A stretch of 23,813 nt of DNA from assembly GCA_937899895.1 (NCBI GenBank), contig CALBQR010000052.1, positions 1 to 23,813 of the forward strand, given 5' to 3'. Shown piece by piece: positions 7,973 through 15,740 of the stretch; the stretch's first letter is position 1; each line of letters begins with the position of its first letter. Both the position numbers and the translations under genes were made by a program. This DNA comes from an uncultured Alistipes sp. GTDB taxonomy: Bacteria; Bacteroidota; Bacteroidia; Bacteroidales; Rikenellaceae. The notes beneath the pieces are model-generated. The model saw only the letters and a list, made by a program, of their open reading frames with translations, made no database searches and had not been told where the DNA came from.

Positions 7973-8029
7973 TACTCCTCTGCGGTGCAACTACTCCTCT
8001 GCGGTGCAACTACTCCTCTGCGGTGCAGC
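7973..8029 (-). repeat. Three tandem copies of a 19-base unit spanning the dehydrogenase stop codon
   Basis: Units at 7973-7991, 7992-8010 and 8011-8029. The first two are identical and the third differs at one base. The minus-strand unit is GTTGCACCGCAGAGGAGTA. The gene-proximal copy encodes the last residues (CTAEE) and the first bases of the TAG stop; the other two lie just beyond. The unit length is not a multiple of three. Confidence 0.95.
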
Positions 8030-10835
8030 GATCGACTAAATAGACAATCGACGAGTAGGGCACGCCAGAATTGGTCGCCAGACCGATCTCGCAGGTGCGC
8101 GAGTTCGAGTAGCCCGATGTGATACCCTTCTGCTCCACCTGCGGGCGCAACTTACGCAGTGCGTAGGCATTGACTTCGGGGAAGGTGAAGCCGCGATCGC
8201 CCGCGAAGCCGCAGCAACCGACCTCTTCGGGAACCATCGCGCTCGACGTACACATCTGGGCCAGACGCAGCAGACAATCGGTCTTGCCCATCTTGCGCAT
8301 CGAGCAGGTGTAGTGCAGAGCGATCTTCTCATCTACGGGCTTGAATGTGAGGTGCTCGGCGCAGTGCTCCAAGATAAACTCGGCAGGCTCGTAGAGCTTC
8401 AAACCCTTCATTACGTTCTTCATTCGGTAGAGGCAGGGGCTCTGGTCGCAGACAACGGGGTACTCGCCATTGTTCGATGCTTTGAGCAGAGCCGCCTCCA
8501 ACTCGGCCGACTTCTCGTCAGCCTGCTTGGGGAAGCCCTTGCTCTCCCAGATCGTACCGCAGCAGAGGTGTTCCATACGTTCGGGGTAGATCACCTCGAA
8601 TCCCGCACGGCGCATCACGCGCTCCATCACGCGGTGCAGAGGCTCCTTGGTCGAGTCCATCGCCGAGGTACCCATCACCTGATTGATACAGCTGGGGAAA
8701 TAGACCACCTTACGCGGGTTGGCCTCGTTCACCTCGCCCTGCTTGGGTCCGTCGGCACCGCGCGGCATTGAGCGTGTCCAGAGCGGAATCAGACCGCCAC
8801 TCAACGTACGAACACCACGAGCCATAGCTCCAAAGAGCTGACTACCAAACACTACGCGCAGACCATTGACGCCCTTCAAACCCACGCGCATAGCCGACGT
8901 AATGGTCGAGAAGTTGTCGGCGGTCCATTGCGCGATTTTGTTCGTGGTGGGTGTCGCAGCGGCCTCGCGCAGGTCGTGTGTCAGGTGGCCCGTATTGATC
9001 TGTACGGGGCACGAGGTCGAACACAGACCGTCGCCTGCGCAGGTCTGCTCGCCATAATATCGGTACTCTTTCAGATATGCTTTCAGCAGTTCGGGATTTT
9101 CGCCCGATGTGCGCAGACGGGTGATCTCGCGCTGCGAGGTGATGCGCTGACGAGCCGAGAGCGTAAAGCCGCAAGTGAGGCAATTGACCTCGCAGAAACC
9201 GCACTCGATACAGCGATCGACATTCTTGTTGGTCTGCGGCATCGCTTTGAGGTTCTTCATATTACACTTCGGGTCGTCGTTGAAGATAACGCCGCGATTG
9301 AGGATATTGTTCGGGTCGAACAATGCCTTCAAATCCTTCATCACCTGCCACAGCTCCTCGCCCCACTCGTAAGCTACGTAGGGAGCGATGTTGCGACCCG
9401 TGCCGTGCTCGCCTTTGAGTGAACCGTCGTACTTCTCCACAACCAGACGCGCGATGTCGTGCAGGAAGCAGTCGAAGTGGTTCACGCGCGAGGGGTTCGA
9501 GAAGTCCTCGTTGATGATGAAGTGGTAGTTACCCTCGATTGCGTGGCCATAGATCACGCCATCCTCATAGCCATATTCGGCGATCTTGTGTTGCAGGTCG
9601 ATCGTCGCATCGGGCAGTACCTCCATCGGGAACACAACGTCTTCGATCAGGCACGACGTACCCGGCTGACGCATTGCTCCCACCGAGGGGAACACGCCCG
9701 AACGCATCTTCCAATACTTCGAGTACTCTTCGGGTTTATCGGTAAATTCGATCGGCGCAGCCAGCTGTTCGGGGTGGATCAACGCATTGATCGCTGCGAT
9801 GTTGGCATCGAGTTGAGCCTTATCGCGCGCCGTTGTTTCGATCAGCAGAGCCGTGCCATCTTCGGGCAACGTGTGGATAAAGGCAGGGATACCCTCCATA
9901 TGCTCGATCGAACGGATTGCCAGACGGTCCAGCAGCTCGACACTGCCAACGGGCGAGCCCTTCAACTGCTGCACAGCCTCGCACGCCGTGCGCATATCGT
10001 TGAAGTAGAGCATTGCGCTGGCCTTGCAGGGCATAGCTTCGAGGGTCGAGAGGCGCACCAGGTCGATGAATGCCAACGTACCCTCCGAGCCGACCATCAG
10101 GTGGGTGATCACATCGAACGGATCGGTGTAATCAACCAGCGAATTCAGACCCAGACCGGTTGTGTTTTTGATGCTGTATTTCTTATGTACACGAGCCGTA
10201 AGAGCCTCATTGTCAGCTATACGGCGGCGAATCTCCTCCAAACGTGCAAGGAATTCGGGGTGCGTCTGACGGAACTCGTCGCGGCTGGCGGGGCTGCCCG
10301 TATCGAGCACCGTACCGTCGGCCAACACGATGCGCACAGAGTCGATCGTTTTGTAGCTGTTTTCGTCAGTTCCGTTCATACCGCTGGCGTTGTTGGCAAC
10401 GATACCGCCAATCATCGCCGAGCGTACCGATGCGGGATCGGGACCGAGCTTGCGACCGTAGGGTGCCAACAGCTGATTGACGCGCGCACCGATGATACCC
10501 GGCTGAACCTCAACGTGTTCGCCCGTAGCGTCGATCTTGATACCCTCCCAATCTTTGCCCGTCAGTACCAGCACCGAGTCGGTAGCCGACTGGCCTGAAA
10601 GTGCCGTACCTGCGGCGCGGAAGGTTACGGGAATCGAGAATTTGTTTGCGGCAGCCACGATTGCGCGGATCTCCTCGGTCGTGGTGGCGCGTACGATCAA
10701 CTTCGGAATCAGGCGATAGAAACTCGCATCGGTACCGAGTGCGAACAGACGCAGCGGATCGGTTATGAGTCGCTTGCGGTCGATCTTCGCTCGCAATAAT
10801 TCGTCATAGAATGACTTGTATTGTGCGTCTAACAT
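8010..10835 (-). CDS. FAD-binding and Fe-S-binding oxidoreductase, D-lactate dehydrogenase type
   Basis: 941 residues, a fusion that unites GlcD/Dld-like and GlpC-like parts. Residues about 44-265 form the FAD-binding PCMH domain (FRAAGTALSG, IGGIVANNASGMNG, VGSEGTLAF). Residues about 270-520 are the FAD-oxidase C-terminal domain with PGTSCLIEDV, GHAIEGNYHF and GEHGTGRN. A ferredoxin-like segment follows, with C542, C545, C548 and C552 (CIECGFCEVNC) and a second set C599, C605, C609. Two cysteine-rich CCG domains carry C758-C759 and C874-C875. The likely reaction is oxidation of D-lactate or another 2-hydroxyacid with electrons passed to quinone or another acceptor. The substrate cannot be read from the sequence; glycolate or 2-hydroxyglutarate are alternatives. 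No TAnnTTTG box is visible in the 64 bases upstream, so it may be co-transcribed with the S41 operon. The 3' end is a tandem repeat. Confidence 0.9.
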   Translation of the reverse strand: MLDAQYKSFYDELLRAKIDRKRLITDPLRLFALGTDASFYRLIPKLIVRATTTEEIRAIVAAANKFSIPVTFRAAGTALSGQSATDSVLVLTGKDWEGIKIDATGEHVEVQPGIIGARVNQLLAPYGRKLGPDPASVRSAMIGGIVANNASGMNGTDENSYKTIDSVRIVLADGTVLDTGSPASRDEFRQTHPEFLARLEEIRRRIADNEALTARVHKKYSIKNTTGLGLNSLVDYTDPFDVITHLMVGSEGTLAFIDLVRLSTLEAMPCKASAMLYFNDMRTACEAVQQLKGSPVGSVELLDRLAIRSIEHMEGIPAFIHTLPEDGTALLIETTARDKAQLDANIAAINALIHPEQLAAPIEFTDKPEEYSKYWKMRSGVFPSVGAMRQPGTSCLIEDVVFPMEVLPDATIDLQHKIAEYGYEDGVIYGHAIEGNYHFIINEDFSNPSRVNHFDCFLHDIARLVVEKYDGSLKGEHGTGRNIAPYVAYEWGEELWQVMKDLKALFDPNNILNRGVIFNDDPKCNMKNLKAMPQTNKNVDRCIECGFCEVNCLTCGFTLSARQRITSQREITRLRTSGENPELLKAYLKEYRYYGEQTCAGDGLCSTSCPVQINTGHLTHDLREAAATPTTNKIAQWTADNFSTITSAMRVGLKGVNGLRVVFGSQLFGAMARGVRTLSGGLIPLWTRSMPRGADGPKQGEVNEANPRKVVYFPSCINQVMGTSAMDSTKEPLHRVMERVMRRAGFEVIYPERMEHLCCGTIWESKGFPKQADEKSAELEAALLKASNNGEYPVVCDQSPCLYRMKNVMKGLKLYEPAEFILEHCAEHLTFKPVDEKIALHYTCSMRKMGKTDCLLRLAQMCTSSAMVPEEVGCCGFAGDRGFTFPEVNAYALRKLRPQVEQKGITSGYSNSRTCEIGLATNSGVPYSSIVYLVDRCTAEE

Positions 10836-10868
10836 AGGTGTAGGTTAGTTTTATTTTTTAGTTTTCTT

Positions 10869-10927
10869 GTTTATTCGTTTTGGGTTGCCGAGCCTTCGTT
10901 TATTCGTTTTCGTTTGCCACAGCCTCC
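10869..10927 (-). repeat. Imperfect 29-base duplication spanning the stop codon of the small membrane protein gene
   Basis: Two adjacent units, 10869-10897 and 10898-10927, begin with the identical GTTTATTCGTTTT and continue with related sequence (GGGTTGCC... and CGTTTGCC..., one 1-base indel). On the minus strand the gene-proximal unit encodes EAVANENE-stop. The distal unit, in a shifted frame, would read EGSATQNE-stop. Confidence 0.85.
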
Positions 10928-11292
10928 GACGGTTTCGACGCTTCCGACGCCGACTCGGTCGCAGGGACTGCAACGCGGATTTTGTCGGTCGAGAGTTCGG
11001 GAATTACGTCGATTGCAATCGGCTCCTCGGTCGGCTCTGCTGTCTGCTTTGCAGCCTGCTTCTCGGTCAATTTTTCGGTCTGCTCGGTGGCGATTTCGCT
11101 TGTCATCTCCTCGATTGTTTGTTGGGTTGTGGAATCGGTTATCGGCTCATTCTGCTCAATGCTGTCGCACTGCTCGGCAGCCACTTTGCGTTCGGGCAGC
11201 AGCGAGTGGTAATTGCCGATATTGATCAACGCGAGAGCGATCACAGCCACGATCGCCGCCGTAGCCACAATGCCGAATATCTTAATCTTCAT
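10900..11292 (-). CDS. Small membrane-anchored acidic protein of unknown function
   Basis: 130 residues. A hydrophobic N-terminal helix (about residues 6-25, FGIVATAAIVAVIALALINI) anchors a hydrophilic tail very rich in Glu, Thr, Gln, Ala and Ser (for example SEIATEQTEKLTEKQ), probably disordered and periplasmic. No family is recognised. The start codon lies inside the last codons of the S41 protease gene (11-base overlap, ATG within GATGAAGATTAA), which argues for translational coupling and confirms that this is a real gene. It may act as an accessory or spacer protein for the protease; that is conjecture. Its final codons are duplicated beyond the stop. Confidence 0.8.
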   Translation of the reverse strand: MKIKIFGIVATAAIVAVIALALINIGNYHSLLPERKVAAEQCDSIEQNEPITDSTTQQTIEEMTSEIATEQTEKLTEKQAAKQTAEPTEEPIAIDVIPELSTDKIRVAVPATESASEASKPSEAVANENE

Positions 11293-12949
11293 CTTGCTCT
11301 ATTGTTTTGGGTTCCAGAGTATTGTCCATATTTTCAAGCTCCTCGATTGCCGCCGCAACAACCGTATCTACGGCGTGAATTTCGGAGTAGTAACCTGCAT
11401 CTTCGAGTGCCGTATTGCGACCGATGAAGGCTCTGATTTGCGCCTCCAACAGCTTGCGCGAACGGCGGATATCGCTCCACGCGGGGCGCACACCCCGACG
11501 CGCGGCATAGGCGACAAAGTCGTTCAGGAGGTTGCGATCGGCATCGAGCAGTGCTCGCAACTCGGCCGTCGTCTGCACCTTGTTCAACGCCTCGCGGTGG
11601 CGATCGCCATACTCGATCGTGTAGCGATAGAGGATATTGCGACCCACAACCTCGATGTAGTAACGGGTCATATCGGTCGTATCCATCGGGATAAAGCGGT
11701 CGGGCATAATACCTCCGCCGCCATAGACCGTGCGACCTGCGGGGGTGATATATCGCAGCGAGTCGGCAAAGCGGATCGAGTCGGCCGAGAACATCTCATT
11801 GTGGGCATAACGCTCGTAGATCTCGCGCTCGTAGCCCACTGCATCGCCCGTTGTGTAGGGCTTTTGGATCGAGCGGCCTGTCGGTGTGAAGTAGCGTGCC
11901 GTGGTGAGTCGCAGTGCCGAGCCATCATCGAACGGTATCTGCTGCTGCACCAGACCCTTGCCGAACGAACGGCGACCGATGATCACACCTCGGTCGTTAT
12001 CCTGCAACGCTCCCGCCAGAATCTCGCTCGACGATGCGCTCTCCTCGTCGATGAGCACCGCCAGCGCGATATCCGTTGCGGCACCGTTGCCGTCGGAATA
12101 CTCCGCTGTGCGCTTGCCGTGGCGATCTTCGGTATAGACGATCATTCGATTTTCGGGCAGGAACTCGTTGGCAATCAAAATGGCCTGATCCAAGAATCCG
12201 CCCGTATTGCCACGCAGGTCGAAGACGAGCTTCTCCATACCCTCGGCACGCAGGAAGATGATCGAACGCAGCACCTCGACATAGGAATTTTTGGCGAAGG
12301 CCGACAGACGTATGAAGCCCACCTTGTCCGAGAGCATAAATGCCGCATCGACACTCTTCAAAGGAATTGCGTCGCGCGTAACCGTCAGATTGATAGTATC
12401 TTTAATTGTCAATCGTTCGAGTGTCAGTCGCACCTCGCTGCCACGCGGTCCGCGCAACATCTTCACGATGCTGTCCTGCGGAACGCGCTGACCTGCCACT
12501 GCGCGATTGTTGATGCGCAGGATGCGGTCGCCATTCTGCACACCCGCCTTCTGGCTCGGTCCCGACGGCACGACATTGAGCACGATGACCGTATCGGTGG
12601 CCATATTGAAGACCACGCCGATTCCGTCAAATTCGCTTTCGAGCGGCTCATTGACCGCCTGCATCGCCTGCGCAGGGATATACATCGAGTGGGGGTCCAA
12701 CTGCTGAATGAGCAATGGCAACACCTGCTCGGTGATCGAGTCCATATCGAGTGAGTCGATATACTCGTTCTGGATCAGAGCCATCGTGCGGTTGAGCTTG
12801 TCGTAGGGCGGGCGCAGGTGCGAGATCACGCGGCGGAACTGCGACTCGGCCGTGCTGCGACCCATCGACTGCCCGACAATCAGACCCACCGCCAATGCTA
12901 CGGCCAGTAGCAACGGTATGAGGACCTTATTTCGGCTATTTTTGTACAT
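11282..12949 (-). CDS. S41 family carboxy-terminal processing protease with PDZ domain
   Basis: 555 residues. An N-terminal membrane anchor (about 9-27, VLIPLLLAVALAVGLIVG) puts the catalytic part in the periplasm. A PDZ domain (about 95-185, with FDGIGVVF and GPSQKAGVQNGDRILRINN) is followed by the protease core: VFDLRGNTGGFLDQAI, the nucleophile S306 in ESASSSEI and the general-base lysine K331 in GRRSFGKGLV. Their 25-residue spacing is that of CtpA/CtpB/Prc. The family cleaves substrates near the C-terminus in envelope quality control and maturation. A C-terminal extension of about 130 residues after the core is typical of Bacteroidetes members. The gene is 12 bases after the DUF3078 gene and overlaps the small membrane protein gene, so the three form one operon. 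Confidence 0.95.
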   Translation of the reverse strand: MYKNSRNKVLIPLLLAVALAVGLIVGQSMGRSTAESQFRRVISHLRPPYDKLNRTMALIQNEYIDSLDMDSITEQVLPLLIQQLDPHSMYIPAQAMQAVNEPLESEFDGIGVVFNMATDTVIVLNVVPSGPSQKAGVQNGDRILRINNRAVAGQRVPQDSIVKMLRGPRGSEVRLTLERLTIKDTINLTVTRDAIPLKSVDAAFMLSDKVGFIRLSAFAKNSYVEVLRSIIFLRAEGMEKLVFDLRGNTGGFLDQAILIANEFLPENRMIVYTEDRHGKRTAEYSDGNGAATDIALAVLIDEESASSSEILAGALQDNDRGVIIGRRSFGKGLVQQQIPFDDGSALRLTTARYFTPTGRSIQKPYTTGDAVGYEREIYERYAHNEMFSADSIRFADSLRYITPAGRTVYGGGGIMPDRFIPMDTTDMTRYYIEVVGRNILYRYTIEYGDRHREALNKVQTTAELRALLDADRNLLNDFVAYAARRGVRPAWSDIRRSRKLLEAQIRAFIGRNTALEDAGYYSEIHAVDTVVAAAIEELENMDNTLEPKTIEQDED

Positions 12950-12961
12950 TCTTGTTCGTTG

Positions 12962-14119
12962 TTACTTGTTCTTGAACGTGTAGCTCAAACCGACGCTCAA
13001 CAGGGTCTGTGTCTGCACTTTAAGGTGCTGTGCGCGGTTGTAGTAGAGCTGGAACGAGATGTCGGTGGTGAAATACTTCGACGCTTTGAGCGAGATGGTA
13101 TTCTCCCAACGAACCGTCGGGTGAACGGGCAGAATGGGCTTCTCTCCCTTCTTACCCTCGGCAACCCACTTATCGTAGGCCACTACGTAGTCGCCATAGT
13201 CGCGCACCTTGTTGTCCAGTCCGATGTTGGTCATCCAGCCGGAGAACGAATAGAGCGTAGTGCGGTAGCGGAACCACTCGCGCTTGCCCCACTTGCGGTC
13301 GAAGTCGATCTGCACCGACGAACCGCCCTCCCATTTCGAGGTCTTGTCCTTGTTTGCCAAGCCGTACAGATAGCCATTCTCGCGCACCAACTCGCTATTG
13401 ACAAATGTAGCGTTCATTGCCAACGGTGCCAAGTTGATCTTGATCGGGAAGCCCTTCTTGGGGCACGAGTAGGTCAAACCGAGCGACACGTCGAAGTATG
13501 CCGGCGCAAACATCGCGCTCTTGCGGTGCTGCTGCTCCTGCTCGGTGCGCGACTTGTAACCCGATGCGAATTGGCTACGGAACTTGATAATCGAACTGAA
13601 ATCCCAATTCTTCGAGAATTTGATTGCGGGCTTGGTTTCGAGCAGGAACTCGTCCTGATTCTTGAACCAGACCCCCTTGTTATTGACCGTTCCGTCGTCG
13701 AGCGTTGTTTCGACCTTCATACGGTTGTAGCCGAACTTTGCGTCGATCTTATTATCGACCTCGAACTTGCCCTTCTTGAAGTTGTGTTTGAGCAAAACCT
13801 TTGCCAGAGCCGCCACGGCATTATCACCTCCCGAATTGGCAATCCACGCATCGTTGTACGAGGTCATCGTGCCCTGAATCGAGGCCGTGAACTCGAACTT
13901 ATTGCGCTCCTTGCGGATTGCGGCGCGCTCGGCACGATAACGGGCCTCGTTGAAATATTCGGTACTCATCTCCGAACGGGTTACGGTGTCTTTGTGATTG
14001 ACCACCTCCTTCGATGTGGGACGAGTCTTGACGTTGTCGATAGTGAATTGCGCCGAAGCCTGCTCGATGGATATTGTCGCTACCAGCGCAAATAGAGAGT
14101 ATAATGCTGTTTTTCTCAT
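12962..14119 (-). CDS. DUF3078 domain protein, probable outer-membrane beta-barrel
   Basis: 385 residues. The signal peptide is MRKTALYSLFALVATISIEQASA with cleavage before QFTIDN. The mature protein has the DUF3078 layout: FEFTASIQGTMTSYNDAWIANSGGDNAVAALAKV near the N-terminus, then paired strands rich in aromatic and charged residues, ending VGLSYTFKNK. The family is thought to be an outer-membrane barrel of unknown function. The frame is open to an ATG at 14215, but only the ATG at 14117-14119 gives a signal peptide, and the longer version would overlap ORF6N. It heads the DUF3078-S41 protease-small membrane protein cluster. No promoter box is visible in the 25 bases before it, so transcription may start inside or upstream of the ORF6N gene. 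Confidence 0.85.
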   Translation of the reverse strand: MRKTALYSLFALVATISIEQASAQFTIDNVKTRPTSKEVVNHKDTVTRSEMSTEYFNEARYRAERAAIRKERNKFEFTASIQGTMTSYNDAWIANSGGDNAVAALAKVLLKHNFKKGKFEVDNKIDAKFGYNRMKVETTLDDGTVNNKGVWFKNQDEFLLETKPAIKFSKNWDFSSIIKFRSQFASGYKSRTEQEQQHRKSAMFAPAYFDVSLGLTYSCPKKGFPIKINLAPLAMNATFVNSELVRENGYLYGLANKDKTSKWEGGSSVQIDFDRKWGKREWFRYRTTLYSFSGWMTNIGLDNKVRDYGDYVVAYDKWVAEGKKGEKPILPVHPTVRWENTISLKASKYFTTDISFQLYYNRAQHLKVQTQTLLSVGLSYTFKNK

Positions 14120-14144
14120 AATATACTTTTGTTTTTTAGTTATC

Positions 14145-14708
14145 TTATTTTTTGAATCCAATCGGATTGCGTATCGGCTCTCTTTTCTTAATCGACAGAG
14201 CCGCGATTGCCTCATAAATTGTCTCTAATTCTTGATGAATGTCCTCCGATAAATCATTTACAGCCGCTGCATTATCCTCATCGTTGCGTTCGAGCAGAGC
14301 GAGTTTTGTGCGAATTTCAGCCAATTCGGCCGTAACGATCGAAGTTGTCGAGATATAGTTGCGCATAGCTACAAATGCTCGCATAATGGCAATACTTGCC
14401 TGAACAGCAACCTTACTTCTTAATACTGACGCCAACATCGAAACTCCCTGTTCGGTAAAAGCAAACGGCTTATGGCGCAGACCCATCGTAATAGATTTGG
14501 TTATCACAATTTGTGATTTCCAATTTTCAATCTCCTCGTCTGATAGTTGAAACATAAAATCCGCAGGAAATCGCTCGATGTTTCGTTTGACGGCTTGGTT
14601 GAGCGCACTTGTCGAAACTTGATACAACTCCGCCAGATCGCGGTCCAACATCACTCGTTGTCCCCGAATCTCGTAAATTTTATTTTGTATTGTTTGCAGG
14701 TCGCCCAT
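14145..14708 (-). CDS. ORF6N domain protein
   Basis: 187 residues. Residues about 8-92 form an ORF6N domain: IYEIRGQRVMLDRDLAELYQVSTSALNQAVKRNIERFPADFMFQLS, then the ITMGLRHKPFAFTEQGVSMLASVLRS block. The rest is helical with a charged region likely to be a coiled coil (LAEIRTKLALLERNDED). ORF6N occurs in phage antirepressor-type proteins and is thought to bind DNA; chromosomal copies are common in Bacteroidetes and their role is unknown. The ATG at 14706-14708 is preferred over one at 14744, because the latter overlaps the -7 box. The gene is visibly more AT-rich (about 40-50% GC by line) than its neighbours, which suggests transfer. No integrase or other phage gene is nearby. Confidence 0.88.
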   Translation of the reverse strand: MGDLQTIQNKIYEIRGQRVMLDRDLAELYQVSTSALNQAVKRNIERFPADFMFQLSDEEIENWKSQIVITKSITMGLRHKPFAFTEQGVSMLASVLRSKVAVQASIAIMRAFVAMRNYISTTSIVTAELAEIRTKLALLERNDEDNAAAVNDLSEDIHQELETIYEAIAALSIKKREPIRNPIGFKK

Positions 14709-14741
14709 TTGTATTGCGTTTTCTATAAATAAACATTCGTA

Positions 14742-14749
14742 CAAAGATA
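14742..14749 (-). promoter_or_regulatory. -7 box of the ORF6N gene promoter
   Basis: On the minus strand this is TATCTTTG, a perfect TAnnTTTG match. Start of transcription would fall near 14735, giving a leader of about 27 bases to the ATG at 14708. No convincing -33 element is seen at standard spacing. It lies back to back with the nfo promoter. Confidence 0.55.
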
Positions 14750-14835
14750 ACTAAAACAATCGAGAAAATGGCCTCCGAGAGCGATAACTTGTAAAACTTT
14801 TGGCGCGAAATGTGGCACTTTATGCAAAATAATCG

Positions 14836-14843
14836 TAGCTTTG
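14836..14843 (+). promoter_or_regulatory. -7 box of the nfo promoter
   Basis: TAGCTTTG matches TAnnTTTG exactly and lies 51 bases before the nfo ATG at 14895. At the -33 distance only a weak TGTG (14811-14814) is present. The box supports the start at 14895, since an earlier in-frame ATG at 14841 would fall inside it. Confidence 0.55.
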
Positions 14844-14894
14844 TATGGGGAAACCGCAAAAAGGTTGATCCCGAACCTCAAAACCACAATTCGT

Positions 14895-15740
14895 ATGAAG
14901 TTTTTTGGAGCACACGTAAGCGCATCGGGCGGTGTCGAAAATGCCCCCCGCAATGCGGTGGAGATCGGAGCAACGGCCTTCGCTCTCTTTACCAAAAACC
15001 AACGCCAATGGCGTTCTGCGCCACTCTCGGCCACCTCGATCGAGGCCTTTGGTCGTGAGCTTGCCGCAGCGGGCATCGACCCGAAACACGTGCTTCCGCA
15101 CGATAGTTATCTGATCAATCTCGGCCACCCTGAACAGGAGGGTTTGGAGCGTTCGCGCGAGGCCTTCCTCGATGAGATGCAGCGTTGCGAGCAGCTCGGT
15201 CTTGATCGACTCAATTTTCATCCCGGCTCGCACCTGAAAAAGATCTCGACCGAGGAGTGTCTGGATCGCGTTGCCGAGTCGATCAACATCGCCTTGCGAG
15301 CAACCAAAGGCGTTACGGCCGTGATCGAAAATACGGCGGGTCAAGGTTCCAATGTGGGCTTCGCTTTCTGGCAGTTGCGAAGGATTATCGACGGGGTTGA
15401 GGATCGCTCGCGTGTGGGTGTTTGTCTTGATACTTGCCACTCATTTGCAGCGGGTTACGACCTCTCGTCGGAGCTTGCTTGCGAGCGCACGTTCGAGGAG
15501 TTCGACCGCGAGGTGGGCTTTGAATATCTGCGCGGTATGCACCTCAACGATGCCCTGCGACCGCTGGGCAGCCGCATCGACCGCCACACCCCGCTCGGTG
15601 AGGGTCAGATCGGTTGGGATTGCTTCCGATTTATCGCCCGCGACAGCCGTTTCGACGATCTGCCACTGATTCTCGAAACTCCCGACGAGAGCCGTTGGGC
15701 GGAGGAGATCGCTATTTTGAATAAATTTGCAAACGAATGA
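14895..15740 (+). CDS. nfo: Endonuclease IV (AP endonuclease)
   Basis: 281 residues, a TIM-barrel enzyme that cuts the backbone 5' of abasic sites in base excision repair. All nine zinc ligands of the family are present at the same numbers as in the E. coli enzyme: H69, H109, E145, D179, H182, H216, D229, H231 and E261. Signatures include GAHVSASGG at the N-terminus, NFHPGSH, IENTAGQG, GVCLDTCHSFAAGYD and HLNDA. The start at 14895 gives the canonical MKFFGAHVSASGG; the 18 residues readable upstream lie over the promoter. The stop overlaps the esterase start as ATGA, so the two genes are probably translationally coupled although unrelated in function. Confidence 0.97.
   Translation: MKFFGAHVSASGGVENAPRNAVEIGATAFALFTKNQRQWRSAPLSATSIEAFGRELAAAGIDPKHVLPHDSYLINLGHPEQEGLERSREAFLDEMQRCEQLGLDRLNFHPGSHLKKISTEECLDRVAESINIALRATKGVTAVIENTAGQGSNVGFAFWQLRRIIDGVEDRSRVGVCLDTCHSFAAGYDLSSELACERTFEEFDREVGFEYLRGMHLNDALRPLGSRIDRHTPLGEGQIGWDCFRFIARDSRFDDLPLILETPDESRWAEEIAILNKFANE

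Larger units (their letters stand above)
7621..8009. other. Intergenic spacer of 389 bases between lipA and the FAD/Fe-S dehydrogenase
   Basis: No convincing gene is seen. The lipA-proximal half (7621-7805) is very AT-rich and holds the lipA -7 box and a short dyad at 7693-7708. The part from 7806 to about 7880 is G-rich on the plus strand with no recognisable element. From 7881 come three near-copies of a 7-base unit (TCGTGAA, TCGTGAA, TTGTGAA), then a minus-strand terminator (7907-7935), an AATTGAGAATTG stretch, and the triplicated 19-base repeat that runs into the end of the dehydrogenase gene. Confidence 0.7.

Noticed and set aside
7973..8029. Triplicated 19-base repeat as a CRISPR remnant
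   Set aside because: The units are directly adjacent with no spacers, and no cas gene is nearby.
11213..12754. Long open frame on the plus strand opposite the S41 protease
   Set aside because: The minus strand carries an intact protease with catalytic residues and PDZ domain; the plus frame has His/Arg/Asp-rich nonsense composition.
12959..14095. Plus-strand frame opposite DUF3078
   Set aside because: No signal, no family resemblance, and DUF3078 with a signal peptide occupies the other strand.
14145..14708. ORF6N gene as evidence of a prophage
   Set aside because: No integrase, structural phage gene or attachment-site repeat is seen; it stands alone among housekeeping genes.
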